Origin: Linepithema humile
Taxonomy: Eukaryota > Arthropoda > Insecta > Hymenoptera > Formicidae
Length of the DNA stretch: 64,000 nt
Assembly (NCBI RefSeq): GCF_040581485.1
Contig: NC_090132.1
Span: forward strand, 18,161,411-18,225,410
Direction: 5' to 3'
A program made the position numbers and the translations under genes. The notes under the pieces were generated by a model. That model saw nothing but the letters and a program-made list of their open reading frames with translations. It made no database searches and was not told the origin of the DNA. This document shows positions 1-12,877 of the stretch, piece after piece. Within the stretch, counting starts at the first letter, position 1. Every line of letters begins with the position of its first letter.

Positions 1-540
1 AGGTATTTTATCAGTGATGTGCGTCAACACTCACATATTTTGATGAATTTGGCAGATTTCACGTTACACAAGCATGAGATCGCACAAAAATAGTATTATT
101 TTTACAATATATAAGAATGCAATAAAAAATTATTACATATACATAATAGTTGTAACAATTTATTATTGTACATTTCAGTATCAATAATTAAAAATTATAT
201 TATATACGCAAAATATAATAAATATGATTTGTCTCGTTTTGAAGAATCTATAAAATAATTCTGACAAATATCACAATCACATGGAAGAATCGATACAAAT
301 TTTAAATTAAAAATGTGTCGAATAAAAAAATAACAAAATTTGAATAAATCGAAGGACATTCTCCGCAGGAAGACGTAGAAACGCAGAATGAGATCTTATC
401 TCTTTGACTCATGTGCCTGTTCGAGATACGATAGTATTCAAACATAAACGTAGACTGTTCTCGACTTTAGAATTTTCGGAGCATCCTTTCGACTATTCCT
501 CTTAACCATCCTTTCTCTTTTAATGCCCGCGAACACAAAT
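1..540. other. AT-rich non-coding stretch
   Basis: AT-rich sequence with short A and T runs. No convincing reading frame, repeat array or splice-site pair seen. GC rises toward the right, where the first CpG-rich block begins. Confidence 0.7.
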
Positions 541-714
541 TGCTTTCGTACTAGCCCCTCGACGACGTTCCTCTCCCGCGCGGTGAGCAGAGCGTAAAAA
601 GGAAAGACGCGACTTCCACGGTAAATTATTTCACCGGCTGGCTAACACCGCGTCTTCGTTGTTCCTTGCTGGTCGATTTGCGCGTCCGCTCGCATTTTTC
701 AAACTTTCAACCTG

Positions 715-748
715 TCAGTCGGTTATTTCCGCGCAAACATGTCAGTGC
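715..748 (+). promoter_or_regulatory. possible initiator plus DPE-like core promoter
   Basis: TCAGTC at 715-720 matches the arthropod initiator (TCAGT), with the presumed start A at 717. Positions +28 to +32 read AGTGC, four of five matches to the downstream promoter element RGWYV. It sits near the left edge of the large CpG-rich block. No TATA box was seen. Such short motifs arise often by chance. Confidence 0.15.
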
Positions 749-1503
749 TAGAGACGATCGAGAAACCTCTTTTTTTTTTCACGCTCACAAATATGCTTCC
801 TGTGACCACGAGCGAGTGAAAAATTGCATTGAGATTCGTCTGTGTATTGAGATACTCAGATACTCATAAAGTTTGCTGAAGATGTCGAAATTCTCGAGAC
901 AAGACAATTACTCACTATGCGCAATTAGGACCGACCGGCATCCTTCACGCCGATCGCATTTGTGGTTGTCAAAGACTGATTGGATGTTGCATCTCACGAG
1001 GAATATTTCACGGTCTTCAATCATCTTTAGTCTACGCGCGTGCTCACAATTGACCGCGGATATGAAAGGAAAGCGTCCCGTTTAATCACGTCGGATCTCC
1101 GCAAATTGAATTACGGCGCGCGGTTCGAAGGAAAAAGTAAAAGTCCGCAGGAGGTAGACGGGGGGCATCTGTAAGAGATACACGTGAACGCTCAGAAATC
1201 CCCTGATGAAATCGATCCGTTAATAATAGGATATAATGGAGCGAGTTCTGCGGACGCGCAGCTGCGTGGGGCAAAGGGTTCGGGACGTATTTAAGGGTCG
1301 TAAATTTTTAACATCTAAGAGCGGTCGGTGGCTGTCCGTAAATTTTACAGCGAACGCTTTCTCGACGGGGTGATGTTGCGTTTCGATAAAAAAAAAATCC
1401 TACTGTCCAATTAGGCAAATTCTAAGGCCTCCTCGCCTCCTTTCTCCTCCCCTTTCCCATCGTTTCCACGGCGGGTGGGTTCCCCCCCTTGTTTTTCACG
1501 GAT

Positions 1504-1634
1504 TTATTGGTGGATCTCGCGGTGTGAAGTCGGCTTGTGTACGATTGTGTAGGCGACGTTGCGTTCTCCGTTTACAACTTCTTGGGAGGCAGAGCCGAGG
1601 GCGTGGTATATGGAAGAAAACTCCACGTACAAAC
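1504..1634 (-). CDS. candidate terminal exon, unknown product
   Basis: On the minus strand a pyrimidine-rich tract ends in CACTATAG at 1635, a good 3' splice site. It is followed by an open frame to a TAA at 1504-1506, about 43 codons after an incomplete first codon. The residues are mixed (LYVEFSSIYHALGSASQ at its start) and many codons end in C or G. No ATG lies at its head, so it would need an upstream exon at higher coordinates, which I could not identify. No known domain. It could be chance openness in CpG-rich DNA. Confidence 0.15.
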
Positions 1635-2660
1635 CTATAGTGGGTAAAAAAGAACCTCGGAATTTATAACCCCACTCGTTTGTCACTTTTCATCCCAGGC
1701 CCAGGGAGTTGGTGAACCTCGATACGCGCGCGCGCCGCTCGGCAAAGCGTTTCTAACGCCGAGCGAGAATCGCAAGCCGAAAGCTTAGATCAAATTTACC
1801 GCTGACACTTCCGATGATTTTGAAAGCGGTCTCAGCTCCGTGGAAAATAATTTATCGCGCGGGGCGTGCCTCTCATAAATAACGGTTTCCGGTAAAAAGG
1901 AGTGACACATAAGTTTCATTACTCTGAAATGTTCACGTGATCAGCAGCGTAACCGTATCTCCGAGTGCTGACGAGCGAATCACGGCGAGCGTAAGAGACG
2001 TAAGAAACGATTTGGTCGGCGAGGAGAAACCGATTTAAATACCGAGAGGCGTTAAAGTCGCTTAAGTCGTCAGGTAGGCCCGGCCGGAATCATCGGGGCC
2101 GGATCTAAGAGCGTTTTGTTCGAACTCTCTTGATCAGATAAGCCGTGACGATGAGCGCGGTATTGCTTTCAAATTGGTTTCCGATTCGAGCGCACGATAG
2201 CGACGACGACCCACGCCTCCTCTGGCGCATCCTTGTCTATTCACCTACTCGACCCCGTCTCGCGTTATTAGAACTCGGTTGCGCTTGATTTCTGCCCTTC
2301 TTTTTTCCCCCCCGGTTTCTCTCTCCTCTTTTTGCGCGGCCTGCGCCGTGCCGCGCCGCGCGGCGAACCCCGTGGCGATGATTTGGTGCCTTGCGCCGGT
2401 CGATTACACGCAATTGACTCCCTTCGACCCGGTTAACCGGCTGTGTAACGAATAGTGAGATATTCGCACGAACGAGTTCACCGCTCCAGCGATCTCGATT
2501 ACGGGTGGTGCGTCTCGACATAGTGTCGGGAAAGTCGCGCGACCCTTGACGAAGTGATCTCAATCTAATTGGGCCGAAGCGAGAGAGGCTACGGGAACGT
2601 TGAATGATGGGAAATTGAGACTAAGAGGCGATTCATCGAGGATATACAGCGTGCTCCGCG

Positions 2661-5600
2661 CTTTCTTTCATTCACGGACTCTTTGACCAATTTGGAATCA
2701 ATTTTTTTCTATAAAAAGCTCAATGAACTCTACCTTCCTTTCGCGTTTTAATATTCAGCATTAAGTATCTCTTTAACTGGATTTTAAATTAATTCTACAA
2801 CTAAGCTATTGAAACTCGGCTTGGAGAAGTTGACAGAAAAATCTTTGCATGCCTTGATCCTTGAATCTCGACTCGCAAAGTGCCGTTGACTTTCACTCTA
2901 AATTTCCCTGTACATTTTGTATATTTCCTTCGTGTATTAACTCGCGCCAGCGCAATATCTGCGCGCATTACTGTCCTAGTGCATTACTTTGTAGACTCTA
3001 TCGCAACGGTGTTAAGTTATACTAATAGCTGAAATTGCATTCGAGCATATCGCCTCTGCAGCATCGCGCGCGTTTACGGGGGATCGGAACTGTGTGTATT
3101 GCGTTAACGCCTCCTTCGGGAACCGGCAAACACACGTCGAGCAGTGTAGACGTACGCCTGCACTATTTGTGGATGCATCATATGCGAGATGGCCCACCTG
3201 TGAACGTCATTGCGGTTAATTCTCTACGAATAAGTCGACGATGAAGGCATCCCTATGTTTACATTAGCTGACTGTAAACAGGAATGAATTGCGGCTTTTC
3301 AGGCACGATTGATGCTGATAACTTCTCAGGCTTTTAGTAGCGGTATAACCAAGCAAGGAAACATCAAAAGAAAATTTTTCCATTTGCGTATCGTGATTAT
3401 AATTTTAAAAACTAAAGAAAAATATTCACAAATTATATTAAAACGCAAACGAAATTCTTCTGCAGTGTTTCTTGACAGTTGGTAATCTGAGGCTTGAGGT
3501 TTATTAGTTCGCACATATATTTTCTCAATCGTAAGCGCAATCCTAAAAAAGCTCGAGCATTTAATCCTTGCTTGGTTCGCTTGTTTCGACAGCGTAATTA
3601 CATTCGCGCGACCTGTCGATACTAGTACTAGATACACTAGTACGAGATTACGAACGTTTTAATTGCGTATCGATCGTCGAAAATTCAAAAAGTGTACGAA
3701 ATGGCGAGGCCAACGTAACGAAAATCTTTGGAATTGATATTAGTTTTATATTAGATTACATATAAATAATTTAAAAAAATATTTTTCTGCAATATAGCAA
3801 AAGAAATAATATTATTACACTGAAATAACTATGTAATAAAAAATCTTAATATAAATATAAGTTTAATTCAAATGTTTCTTTTAGTAAAGAATTTTATAGA
3901 TTCTTTTGTAATTTTGCGTTTAAAATTTATGAAAATATCAGTTTTCTTAGTTGTATTATACTTTAAATAATAAATAGTTAAACATGTTTGTTAGTTGAGC
4001 AAGATTTATATTAATCGTGAGCTTGTTTAATTATTTAATTTATTATACTATTAATTAAATTAATTATACTACTGAATTTCTTTCTAAGTCGATACTCCGC
4101 ACACATATAAACTGGTGTTATTTTCAAATCAAGGTTTTAAAAGTCGAATGTTTGTTTGGTATACTATAGCTTAAAAAGACAGAAAAAGGTGCGGTCTACG
4201 CGCAACAATGACCACTTGACCATAGAAAATTCTCTAGAGAGAATCTCACAGCTGCAGCAACTATTTCGTACTTTTTTTTCTACTTTTTCTCGCAAAGTTC
4301 CCAGTAAGAGCCTGGAGCAGCCAAGCGCAATGCAGTCTCGTCGAAAGTCTTAACGATCTCGAAGATTCCAGAATCTACCTTTCACAAGACCCTCGTAGGT
4401 GGTGCATGTATAAAGCTTCTTAAAAGCTGGAAGTTTTCTATCTCTTATTCTCACAACATGTTAGTTGATAAAACAATGTCCTCTCTAAATTATTTGCTAC
4501 GTTTATTAATTAATTAACTTTGCCTTCTTTCATACATTGTAATTTTTTTATAAATCTGGAGTACTTTTGTTTTAAAAACAGTTGATTATTTGCAATAATT
4601 AAAAAATTTTCCATATACGTTATATAATGACTAAATCTTTTAAATAGTTCTTAAAGCTTATAGTTGAATAAAAAGAATAATTTATTATTTATTTCTTTAA
4701 TCGTTTAAATCGCTAAAATTGCTCTTTTAATCTTATAAGAAAATATCATAGCACGGTTATTAACACCATAACTTTAATCGTGGCTGTTTTAATGAAAATA
4801 CTACAATTTTAAAATATTTCACAAGGTTTACAATATTAAAAAACATTAAACAACAAGCGTTAACAAGTGCATTTTCGTAACTAATAATTTACACACATAT
4901 TTTATATTCTGCAGATGTTTTATATATAAAAAATTCTCGCAGCTCCGTTATTTGTTTTGGCTTTGTTAACCGATTGTTCCGACAGATTCGTTTCATCTCT
5001 GCACGGTTTCACCATGTAGAAATCGATTTATTGATTTATAGCACACACACCGTTCCAAAATGCGCTGACGCAGTTGGCCACAAAACTTTGAAATTGACAA
5101 ATATACCGTTATCACGAACAGGAAAATTCTGATATGCAGATAACTTCATTCATCAAAGATTTTCTCCTTTACACTAAATTATTGTAAATACATTAGCTAA
5201 AAATTATTTCCATTATAATTTTTCTCTTCCTAGACTTTCATTGATAAAAATCAATTAAATATTGCAAAGGCTTATTATCTGTAAATCTGACAAAGTCTAA
5301 AAAAAGATGCGCTCTTAATTTTTAAACGGTTCTAAATAATCGCGTATATATATAAAATTATCGTTTTAATTTTTCAAAGAAGATAAATGCATACCAACAG
5401 ATGACAACCTATAAAATTTAGATAGATAGATCAGTAGACGGGACAAATTGGACATCCTAATTTAGATGACATTTCGCGCGGTGCAACGGTCGCACGAACG
5501 AATAATTGATAGACTCTCTCGTTGAAACGCAGAGTACGTACGAGAGCTTTAAGTATAATAATGTTTGTGCCATCTATGCGAAAAAAAACAAATCGATTTT

Positions 5601-6170
5601 TAGCTTTTAATTGAATCACGCAATCCGACGTACGTTCAATGAATGATCAAATCGCATTCGTGTAATTAATCCGTTTGATGTGACATTTTTATCTCTCATC
5701 TATAAATTTATGTATGTGTGCATGTAATGTTTTAAGTATATCACTTATTTTCACAAAGTACAAAGAAATAATAATAATATTTTTTATCTATTTTTAAATT
5801 AAAATACAGTACGCGTTAATTAATATTAAAAATTAAATCGTAGCGGTTTTGCGTAAATTAGAACATTTTTTAATCCTTTTTCTTTAAAATATATAATTAT
5901 ATTTTTGTCAGTCACATGTATATATGCAATATATGATCGCGTCACTATCTTTTCTATTCTTTCATGTTGAAATATGCAACAATAAAAAAAATATCTTTAA
6001 CCGATCAATACATCAATACGTCAATACTCCATGTCTGTAGCATTCCTAGAGTCATATAAGATGTAATTGTGAGTATATTATTATATTTTATTCCGTTGAG
6101 AATAATAATGTTATAAAGAAAGTACATGCAACGAAAAGTCACATTGGTCCTTAATTTGCTTTAAAATACT
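2661..6170. other. mostly AT-rich spacer
   Basis: Long AT-rich spacer with small CpG-containing patches near 2940-3260, 4180-4400 and 5440-5640. A cluster of CTAGTAC repeats and inversions lies at 3618-3642 and (GATA)3 at about 5420-5433. No frame or splice pair worth calling. Confidence 0.6.
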
Positions 6171-7060
6171 GATGTCACTTATACGAACAGTGGAAAACAC
6201 TGTGAAACTCAAACTGGGTCGCGCGTCGATCAGTATTAAAAATTCAACATGTCAATTTCGCGTGGAAGTCAAAACTTTATCATTCGCTCAGGGGCTACCT
6301 AGGGGTATTTCTACTAATGTGGTACGATCAACGCATCGTCAATGTTCCACATTTATCGCATTCATCAATTTATAAGAGATACGTGCACGCGTACACGATT
6401 CCACTTTATCTCGCTCGCCGAAAATAATGGCGCCGATAAAAAAGTTACGTGCCGTAACAGAAGGCAACGGCGGCGCATAATTCGCGAACTTCAGAACAGC
6501 AATGTCATTATGGCATTTGTTCCAAATTTTGTTCCGACGGTGAACAACAAGCGCGTGCGGAATGTATAATGTATCCTCGGTCGATGCATCTCGAGTTTAT
6601 CGAACCGAGAGATTTTTTTTTACACTTTACAAATGACGCATCTCGCTGGCATTGCTGCCTTGCTAGTTGGCAACTTTTCTGTTTAACACACCGACAGTCG
6701 CCGAAGCAATCGATTTTGCATAATGATGTCTTCACCGATGCGCCACTTTGTGGCTTATGCAGACGGCTTAAATCTGCGATCGTCGAAAAGCGCTTCGACC
6801 AATTTCATGTGCCCGCGGCCCGTGGAATTTGATATTAATCCGAGCGAGAAACTGTCCGACGACAGGGGTTGATCCCGCGTTAATCAACCAGGAGAAGCAT
6901 AGCGGAAGAGCAGAGGAAGTGCACGTTAATGTCGACTTGATCTCTGCATATCGCTCGATATACACATCATGTTCTACATATATATACATATATATACCGC
7001 AATAACTACTCTCCGACCTCCCTACATTTTCGTCCAGTCTCACCTGTCGATGTTTCAAAA
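6171..7060. other. moderately CpG-rich block, no gene recognised
   Basis: Opposite-strand frames overlap across 6508-6832, as expected when stops are scarce on both strands. A strong minus-strand donor (ACAG/GTGAGA) lies at 7044, but the sequence upstream of it on that strand is AT-rich with no clear exon. A sequence close to the insect CTCF core (one mismatch) is at about 6743-6751. Function unknown. Confidence 0.45.
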
Positions 7061-8590
7061 GGACATAAAAGAATATCTCTTATGCGGAAAACGTTCATTG
7101 CAATTTTTATTACGGAAATGCTTAAGAGCAAGTTCAAAAGAAAAAATATAAATGTAAGATATTTATGTTTTTTTATGTAAAAATTTCTTTTTATTTGTAA
7201 AATTGAATATTTAATTTTGCGAATAATATTTATAATATTATATTGGAAATAATATTATATATGGGAAAATATAAATAATTCTATAGAAAGTACGTTATAC
7301 ATTATTTGCTCATAATTGATCAAATAATAAGATATTTTTTTCAAATGTGTATAATGATATAGCAATTCGTAACGATTTAACGTTTGCAAGCGTTTGGAAC
7401 GTATATTCGAAAGCGCATCACGTATTTACGCTTTTGGAAAAGCGACCTGTTCGCGCGCGCAAAATATTAACGCACGGAAATCGGGTCACGTGGGTCATAG
7501 CACATCGACGTCTCGTTTTAAACTCATTCCATAATAATTTCGTATAACATTATGTTTTTACGTTGCATTACTCTGTGTGAATTAGCAATCAGTGGTAGAC
7601 TGACTGCTCTGTGCCGCTATCAAGAGACTAAACTTGATTAAACATTATTCCCTTTTACAGTTATCATAGCAGAGATTGATATTATTTTTCCGATACAAAT
7701 ATGATATCGGTTAAAAATAATGCAGATCAAATTTCACACTATATGTGACAAAAAATTATATGAAAGCAATAAAATGTGAGAACATTTGTCCTATTGCGTC
7801 TGATTTTTTATTACAGTCGGGATTTTGCTTCTTTTTGTTGTAATATAAAAAAAATATCCAACAAAATAAGATATTTCAAAAATCGTTTCCACCAAGCAAA
7901 CTGTTTAGTCGTTGTACAGGGCGTATCTAACATAAAGAGTGAAGAACAAGAGAAAAGGCAATAAACGTAATTGCATTTGAGGTTCATAGATCTGTCTGTC
8001 GTTGTATCTTGATGGAGATACCATTTGAAACAGTGCCAGCTATAATGAGATTTGTTACGATGGGGGTTTCACAATGACTTTCCGCTTTTTTGTCCAGTTC
8101 GGATTTCTCTCTTTCGTTACGAGGGACTCGTTCAAATGAATAATCTCTCATCGATTAGCAACCTAATCGGAAATAAAATCTTTTCCAAGAACAAAATTGC
8201 ACAGACATATCCTGAATAAAAAATTCACGTAACAGATATAAGAATATTGTAACATTGTGAGGTAACATGTGCTAACAAGCGTCTGTGTTTGCAATAAAAG
8301 TAACAATAAACTGCAAGCGATGCTTATGACGGTTAGAAATAGATCATTATTCAATCGTCAAAATCTTCTCTTGAAAAAATTGCCTTAATTTTTGTCAACT
8401 AAATTTGGATTCACCTGCAGATATAATAAATAAAGACTAAAAAGATGAACTATGCAAGAGCAGATGGTAATTCAGTTTTCTATATTACTAATTTAAGAAT
8501 TAAAAACAGACTGTTTCTTATGCTAGCCGAGCGTAGAATAAATTAAATCATACAGAGTCCAAATTAAGCTAACGCGATAGAATTTTCAAC
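7061..8590. other. AT-rich spacer with one CpG patch
   Basis: AT-rich, apart from 7370-7540, where GGTCACGTGGGT places an E-box at 7487-7492. Two pyrimidine tracts ending in CAG (near 7660 and 7815) are followed only by very short frames. Nothing coding is supported. Confidence 0.6.
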
Positions 8591-8830
8591 ATCCAAAAAA
8601 AAAATGGCAAACCGTATCAGCATCGGATCAACGTGGAGGGAAGATTACATCGTATCGAATGCGATTTACGGCAATCGCATCTTGGTAATCTTTTGCGTTC
8701 ATGCAGAAGATCTTGGCGAAAATCTCCGAGGGAATCGAAAGATGCCGTAAATTAACCCATACACGCATTTGGAAAATCGTTCACGTAGGACACCGTTCTG
8801 AGCATTTCTCCAAGCGGTCTAGATAAAATC

Positions 8831-8870
8831 GACGAAGACGACAATGATGACGACAACGACGACGAGGACA
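8831..8870 (+). repeat. imperfect (GAC)n trinucleotide tract
   Basis: About 40 bases of GAC/GAA/AAC/GAT triplets. It is interrupted throughout, so it is an old rather than an expanding microsatellite. It is read as a poly-valine-like stretch on the opposite strand, which is not evidence of a gene. Confidence 0.8.
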
Positions 8871-8940
8871 AGGATGAGAGAACGGCGGCAAGAGACGCCT
8901 GAAATCCTGAAAGCTTGCGAATCTTTTCGTTCACGAGGAT

Positions 8941-8954
8941 GCGCCACCTGGTCC
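8941..8954 (-). promoter_or_regulatory. CTCF-like site
   Basis: The minus strand reads AGGTGGCGC at 8949-8941, an exact match to the Drosophila CTCF core AGRKGGCGC. The extended minus-strand sequence GGACCAGGTGGCGC matches 12 of 14 positions of CCASYAGRKGGCRS. This is a motif match only; a 9-base core can occur by chance in 64 kb. Confidence 0.35.
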
Positions 8955-9120
8955 ACGTAAGTAGAGCGAATATACCGGTGGGAAAGATAGCAATTCCGGG
9001 AAATTGGGCCGAATATAATTTTTAAGAAATCGCAGCGAAATACGAATTCCCTCCGCGTATCTGCTCGCGCGCCATCGATAAGAGCGCGAGGTCCGGCCAC
9101 GTGAACAGAATGTTTCAAAA

Positions 9121-10320
9121 TCGTCGAATATACCTTTTCAATTAAAGAAAGCGAAGGAAGAGAAGAATTACAAATGTTTTAATCATAAAGTAGTCATGCA
9201 ATTATTTAAAATAATAAATTATAAATCAAACTGTATGTATAACATATATTTTCAATTAAATTTACCTGGACACTTTTTGTCCTCATAAAAATTGAATTTA
9301 ACGCTTAATAATGAAAATATTAACTATCGGAAAAACGAAAAGTTCGACAACATTCTTCTACAAAATTTTTAATAAAGGAAAATTTAAAATTTATTATCGA
9401 ATTTATAACTAAAGAAACATTTACCGATTCCGCCGCATTCTGTATGCGAGGTTGTACGCGCGCGTGCTCGAGAACGCGTAGAGACGAGAAAACGGAAAAA
9501 GGAGGAAGTTTCGAGCAATCGTGATAGTAGATTCACGAGGGATATAATATGAGTCAATTCGTCCAATCACAGATAAATGTTGTACGACGCGACTTTTCCG
9601 AGGTACGAGCAACGACATTGACAAATCCGCAGATTCGCCGTGCTTACATGGATATGTACAAGAATTGAATAAAATTGGAATGTGAGCGCGAATAAGTCAA
9701 AACGTTCGTTTCACTACTCTTATGATTATATTGTGCATTATTCAAATGCATATTACAACGCGTCACAGTGTAATTACTATAACTTCATAATGGTGTGGCG
9801 ATAGCAAGAAAATAATTACCGCGAGACTTCTCTTGGCAATCGTGTAAGTACTAGACTTGCTTCATTCATATGTTTTCATTACCCGCGAACTATCAGTGGC
9901 TCGATAACGAAGCAAACGTTATCGCGCATAAAATGAATAATGCTTTTAGATATTTAACAGCGAAAGTCTTGATAATTGCACAAGTAATGGACTTCACTAT
10001 AATGTGTGTTTCGGTTATCCGTGAACTATCTGTAATTCAATAACAAAAAGCAAATATATCGTAAGCGAAAAGTATTGCGAAAAAAATAATTAACGCTTTA
10101 AACGTGGAAATTTTACGGCATGAAACGGAATAATTAAAAATCAAAATTAATAACTCGTTCTCGCATATCTCGCATATTGCGAGAATTGTTAAGCGTGATA
10201 TCATTTGATATATCGTCTGTCTAAGACTTGCAATTCGCTGACTGCAATAATCTTATTAAATGTGTGTGTGTGTGTGTGACAAATCTCTCGTGCTTTTAAT
10301 CACCACGAACTGTCTTACAT
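9121..10320. other. AT-rich spacer, small CpG patch
   Basis: AT-rich apart from 9421-9620. No coding candidate seen. It ends in the TG microsatellite. Confidence 0.6.
10261..10278 (+). repeat. (TG)9 microsatellite
   Basis: Nine uninterrupted TG units. A simple-sequence repeat, likely length-polymorphic. Confidence 0.95.
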
Positions 10321-10810
10321 TAATCGGGAAGTTATATCTGCGGAGGGTCGACTACAAATTCGTATTCAGCGAGCATATCCTATCGCAATAATCATGACGC
10401 GCAGTCTATATGCATAATCTCGCATTGATAACTGCTCCGGTGTGTACTCGCAGCAGCAACCGTGTGTGCACATATGCACATGTGCACAACCAAAGCGAAT
10501 AACCGTGGGAGCACGTGCATCACACGAGAAACTGGAATAATAGGGAGGCAGTGCTCTCTTCGTGCCGCAAAAGTCGCTACCTACTTGATTCGTTTCGGCC
10601 CTACGCGCTCCATATTTTTATCGATTTCGTGTAAATCCACCGCGAAGACAATGCCCGACCGCTCGTAAAAACTACAAGTGCCACTGTTACGATATCGCCT
10701 GCACACAGCGGCGAAGCTGTTGTAACAGATCGAGATTCTATCGTAAAAATACGTCGTTGCCGTTTACGGAGGCTTATCTTGTAACGTCAGATTTATCTCG
10801 AATTTTGACG
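10321..10810. other. CpG-rich block, no gene recognised
   Basis: CpG-rich block with CACGTG at 10512-10517 and a 28-base alternating purine-pyrimidine tract (separate entry). The plus-strand frame at 10462-10668 starts inside that tract and shows no domain. Confidence 0.45.
10461..10488. repeat. 28-base alternating purine-pyrimidine tract
   Basis: Strict pyrimidine-purine alternation over 28 bases, made of TGTG and TGCACAT-like units (TGCACAT occurs twice, then TGCACA). Such tracts favour Z-form DNA under negative supercoiling. It lies 183 bases downstream of the TG microsatellite. Confidence 0.7.
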
Positions 10811-11123
10811 CTTCTTGTACTTGACCTCATTTCTGATAAAAATCAAGAACTTTAAAATCAAAGCTTTAATTATAACAAAAATATAGAAATCTATTCAATG
10901 TTATTACGATCAAGCATGCCGTGCGTGAATAATAAAATATTTGTAAAAAAAAAAACATTATTTCATATTATAGACATAATTTCTCTCTCGCACTGAAACG
11001 TTTGATGCGTATAATTATTTGATGTCTATTTGTGTGATCTAAAAAAATATCTAAAATAGACGCCACATTTCTATATTTCCTGCAAGTGAGACAATTTCGA
11101 AAATTTTTTCCAACGTTCTTTTC
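10811..11123. other. AT-rich spacer
   Basis: AT-rich, with a poly-A run near 10947-10958. Nothing else seen. Confidence 0.6.
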
Positions 11124-11678
11124 GTGGTTATACACAATCTCGGTGGTGTCCTCAAGAATCTTCAGTTACCGTGGAAACCTTTGAACGACTCCATCACGGT
11201 TGAACCAAGTCGGAATGGTAAGCGGCGAAAAGGAAAGACATCAGGGAAATCTGGTGAGATGAGCTGGCCTTTTCCCAGAAAGCCTCGGCAAGGGTGTATA
11301 TGCAAAGACGACGATGGTAAATTCGTTTCTTCTTTCACGCTCCGGTAAAACTAGCGCATGCTAGAACCGAGTTTGGTAAAGTTTTGGTGAAAGTAGATTT
11401 TGTTGGCTTTTTTGTTTTATCGAAAACGGAAATTGCGATCCGCTTGAAATGAAATATTGATCAAAAAGTGATTTATAGTCACGGCGAGCCTTCGAAAGGT
11501 CTTTATCTAATTGACGGACGGCCAAGTATCAATTAATTTACGCATGACGCAAAAAAGATGCGTCAATAAGACAAACTAATATTTCTTATATCCCTTTGAC
11601 GAAAATTCAACGTGTTTTCTTTCAGCTCTGGAATCTCTCGTGTCAATCGGAGTGTTAGTTTGCCCAACAAGACGTTGA
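11124..11678 (+). CDS. candidate two-exon frame, unknown product
   Basis: An open frame (NLGGVLKNLQLPWKPLNDS near its start) runs to a good 5' splice site, AATG/GTAAGC, at 11217/11218. A strong 3' splice site, GTTTTCTTTCAG, ends at 11625. Removing the 408-bp intron keeps the frame open for 16 more codons to TGA at 11676-11678. There is no ATG at its head, so an upstream exon would be needed. No family recognised. Without splicing, the first frame stops at 11346-11348. A second reading of the downstream exon, open to 11836, begins SGISRVNRSVSLPNKTLKEQ and is an equally plausible alternative. Confidence 0.15.
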
Positions 11679-12877
11679 AAGAGCAACACAAACGACGGGT
11701 CGGCAATCGTTCGTCTGTTTTGATCAGCTCGGCCTCTTTTCGTCTCTACTTTTCTCTCTCAATCTATCTTCAGTCCTCTTTGTCTCTTTCTGGAACCGAT
11801 TGGATTGCCTCTGAGCAAAAGCGGAGAGTTAGCTGAGAATGCTCCACGGAGTCGAGCTAAGCACTTCTCATGATTAGTCCGATAGAGATCTTGATTTATC
11901 CATGCTTGTCCGCCCTTATGATTCAGCTGCGGGCTGTTGCGATAATATGCATCACGGATAAGCGATCGTGAAATGTGTCACAGAACGCAGCCTATTCGTG
12001 TCATGGAAGCGTTAATGATGTTCGAAGAATGATATCGTTAGTGTGAAAAATTCTAATTATCACTTGTTTTACTTTGAAAGTGTGATAAAATTAAGAAAAA
12101 CATGTTTTTATATTTTCTCCTGTTCAACAATAAATAAATAAACGAATAAAGTGGTCTACTGCTTCCGTACGTTTTCTTTGATAGATATATATTATCTGCA
12201 TGTACAAATATTGCATTTGTTGTAGCTGCTCTTGCAACAACATGACAAAAGAGAACCGATAAGAGTGACAAATGATTATGTTGCACAACTACACAATGTT
12301 CACGAAAAACAGATAAAATATTCTAGAAAAGAGAAACTAATAAGCAGATAAAGCAGAATGAAAAATATAGAAGGAGACAAAACGGGAAATAGTGCCGAAT
12401 AGGCAGATAAAAGGGGAGACAAAAAGAGAACGAGCTCCGCAATGTAGAAAAGTTTGGTCACCACCGTCGGGACGAGCGGGAAGACTTTTGGAAATGAGGA
12501 CGTTTGAATGCCACCCCCGAAAACAAATTATTTTGTTATCTTTAAAAATTTGCTTCACAAATATCCGCTTGAAAATGAGATAGATGATTGGATGAAAGAG
12601 TATATTAATTTTGAAATTTTGTTTCTATGATTTTAATATCATTGCAAAAGATGAGTGAAACGAATTAATAAGAATTTTTTTCTATGTAAAATTTGAATAT
12701 TAACTTTCGGCAAAAAATCGGGATTTTTTTGCAAAAACTGACACGATGGTGCTCAGTCACTGCGCGTCGCGTGAATGTTGAAGATTATATCTTTGGACTT
12801 ATATACCTATCTACATTTCTGCACCTGAATTAAATGCCGCTGTCCGAATGAATATCCCTGTCTGATGTAGGTAGCTT
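11679..12877. other. mixed block then AT-rich spacer
   Basis: The left 350 bases are pyrimidine-rich and CpG-containing. From about 12040 the sequence is AT-rich, apart from a GC patch at 12430-12500. No supported gene. Confidence 0.5.

Larger units (their letters stand above)
541..2660. other. CpG-rich block, possible promoter or regulatory island
   Basis: The longest GC- and CpG-rich block in the window, about 2.1 kb. It contains a (CG)5 run at 1725-1734, a GC-dense patch at 2338-2370, C-rich tracts near 1485 and 2310, and CACGTG at 1181 and 1934. A GTGAGC donor-like site lies at about 577 and initiator-like TCAGTC at 715. An unmethylated promoter or enhancer region is the simplest reading. 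Frames across it, such as 2237-2563 on the minus strand, are arginine-rich and typical of GC-rich random sequence, so they are not called. Confidence 0.5.
8591..9120. other. CpG-rich block with GAC tract
   Basis: CpG-rich block that holds the imperfect GAC repeat and a CTCF-like site (separate entries). The valine-rich minus-strand frame here is a by-product of the trinucleotide repeat. Confidence 0.5.
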
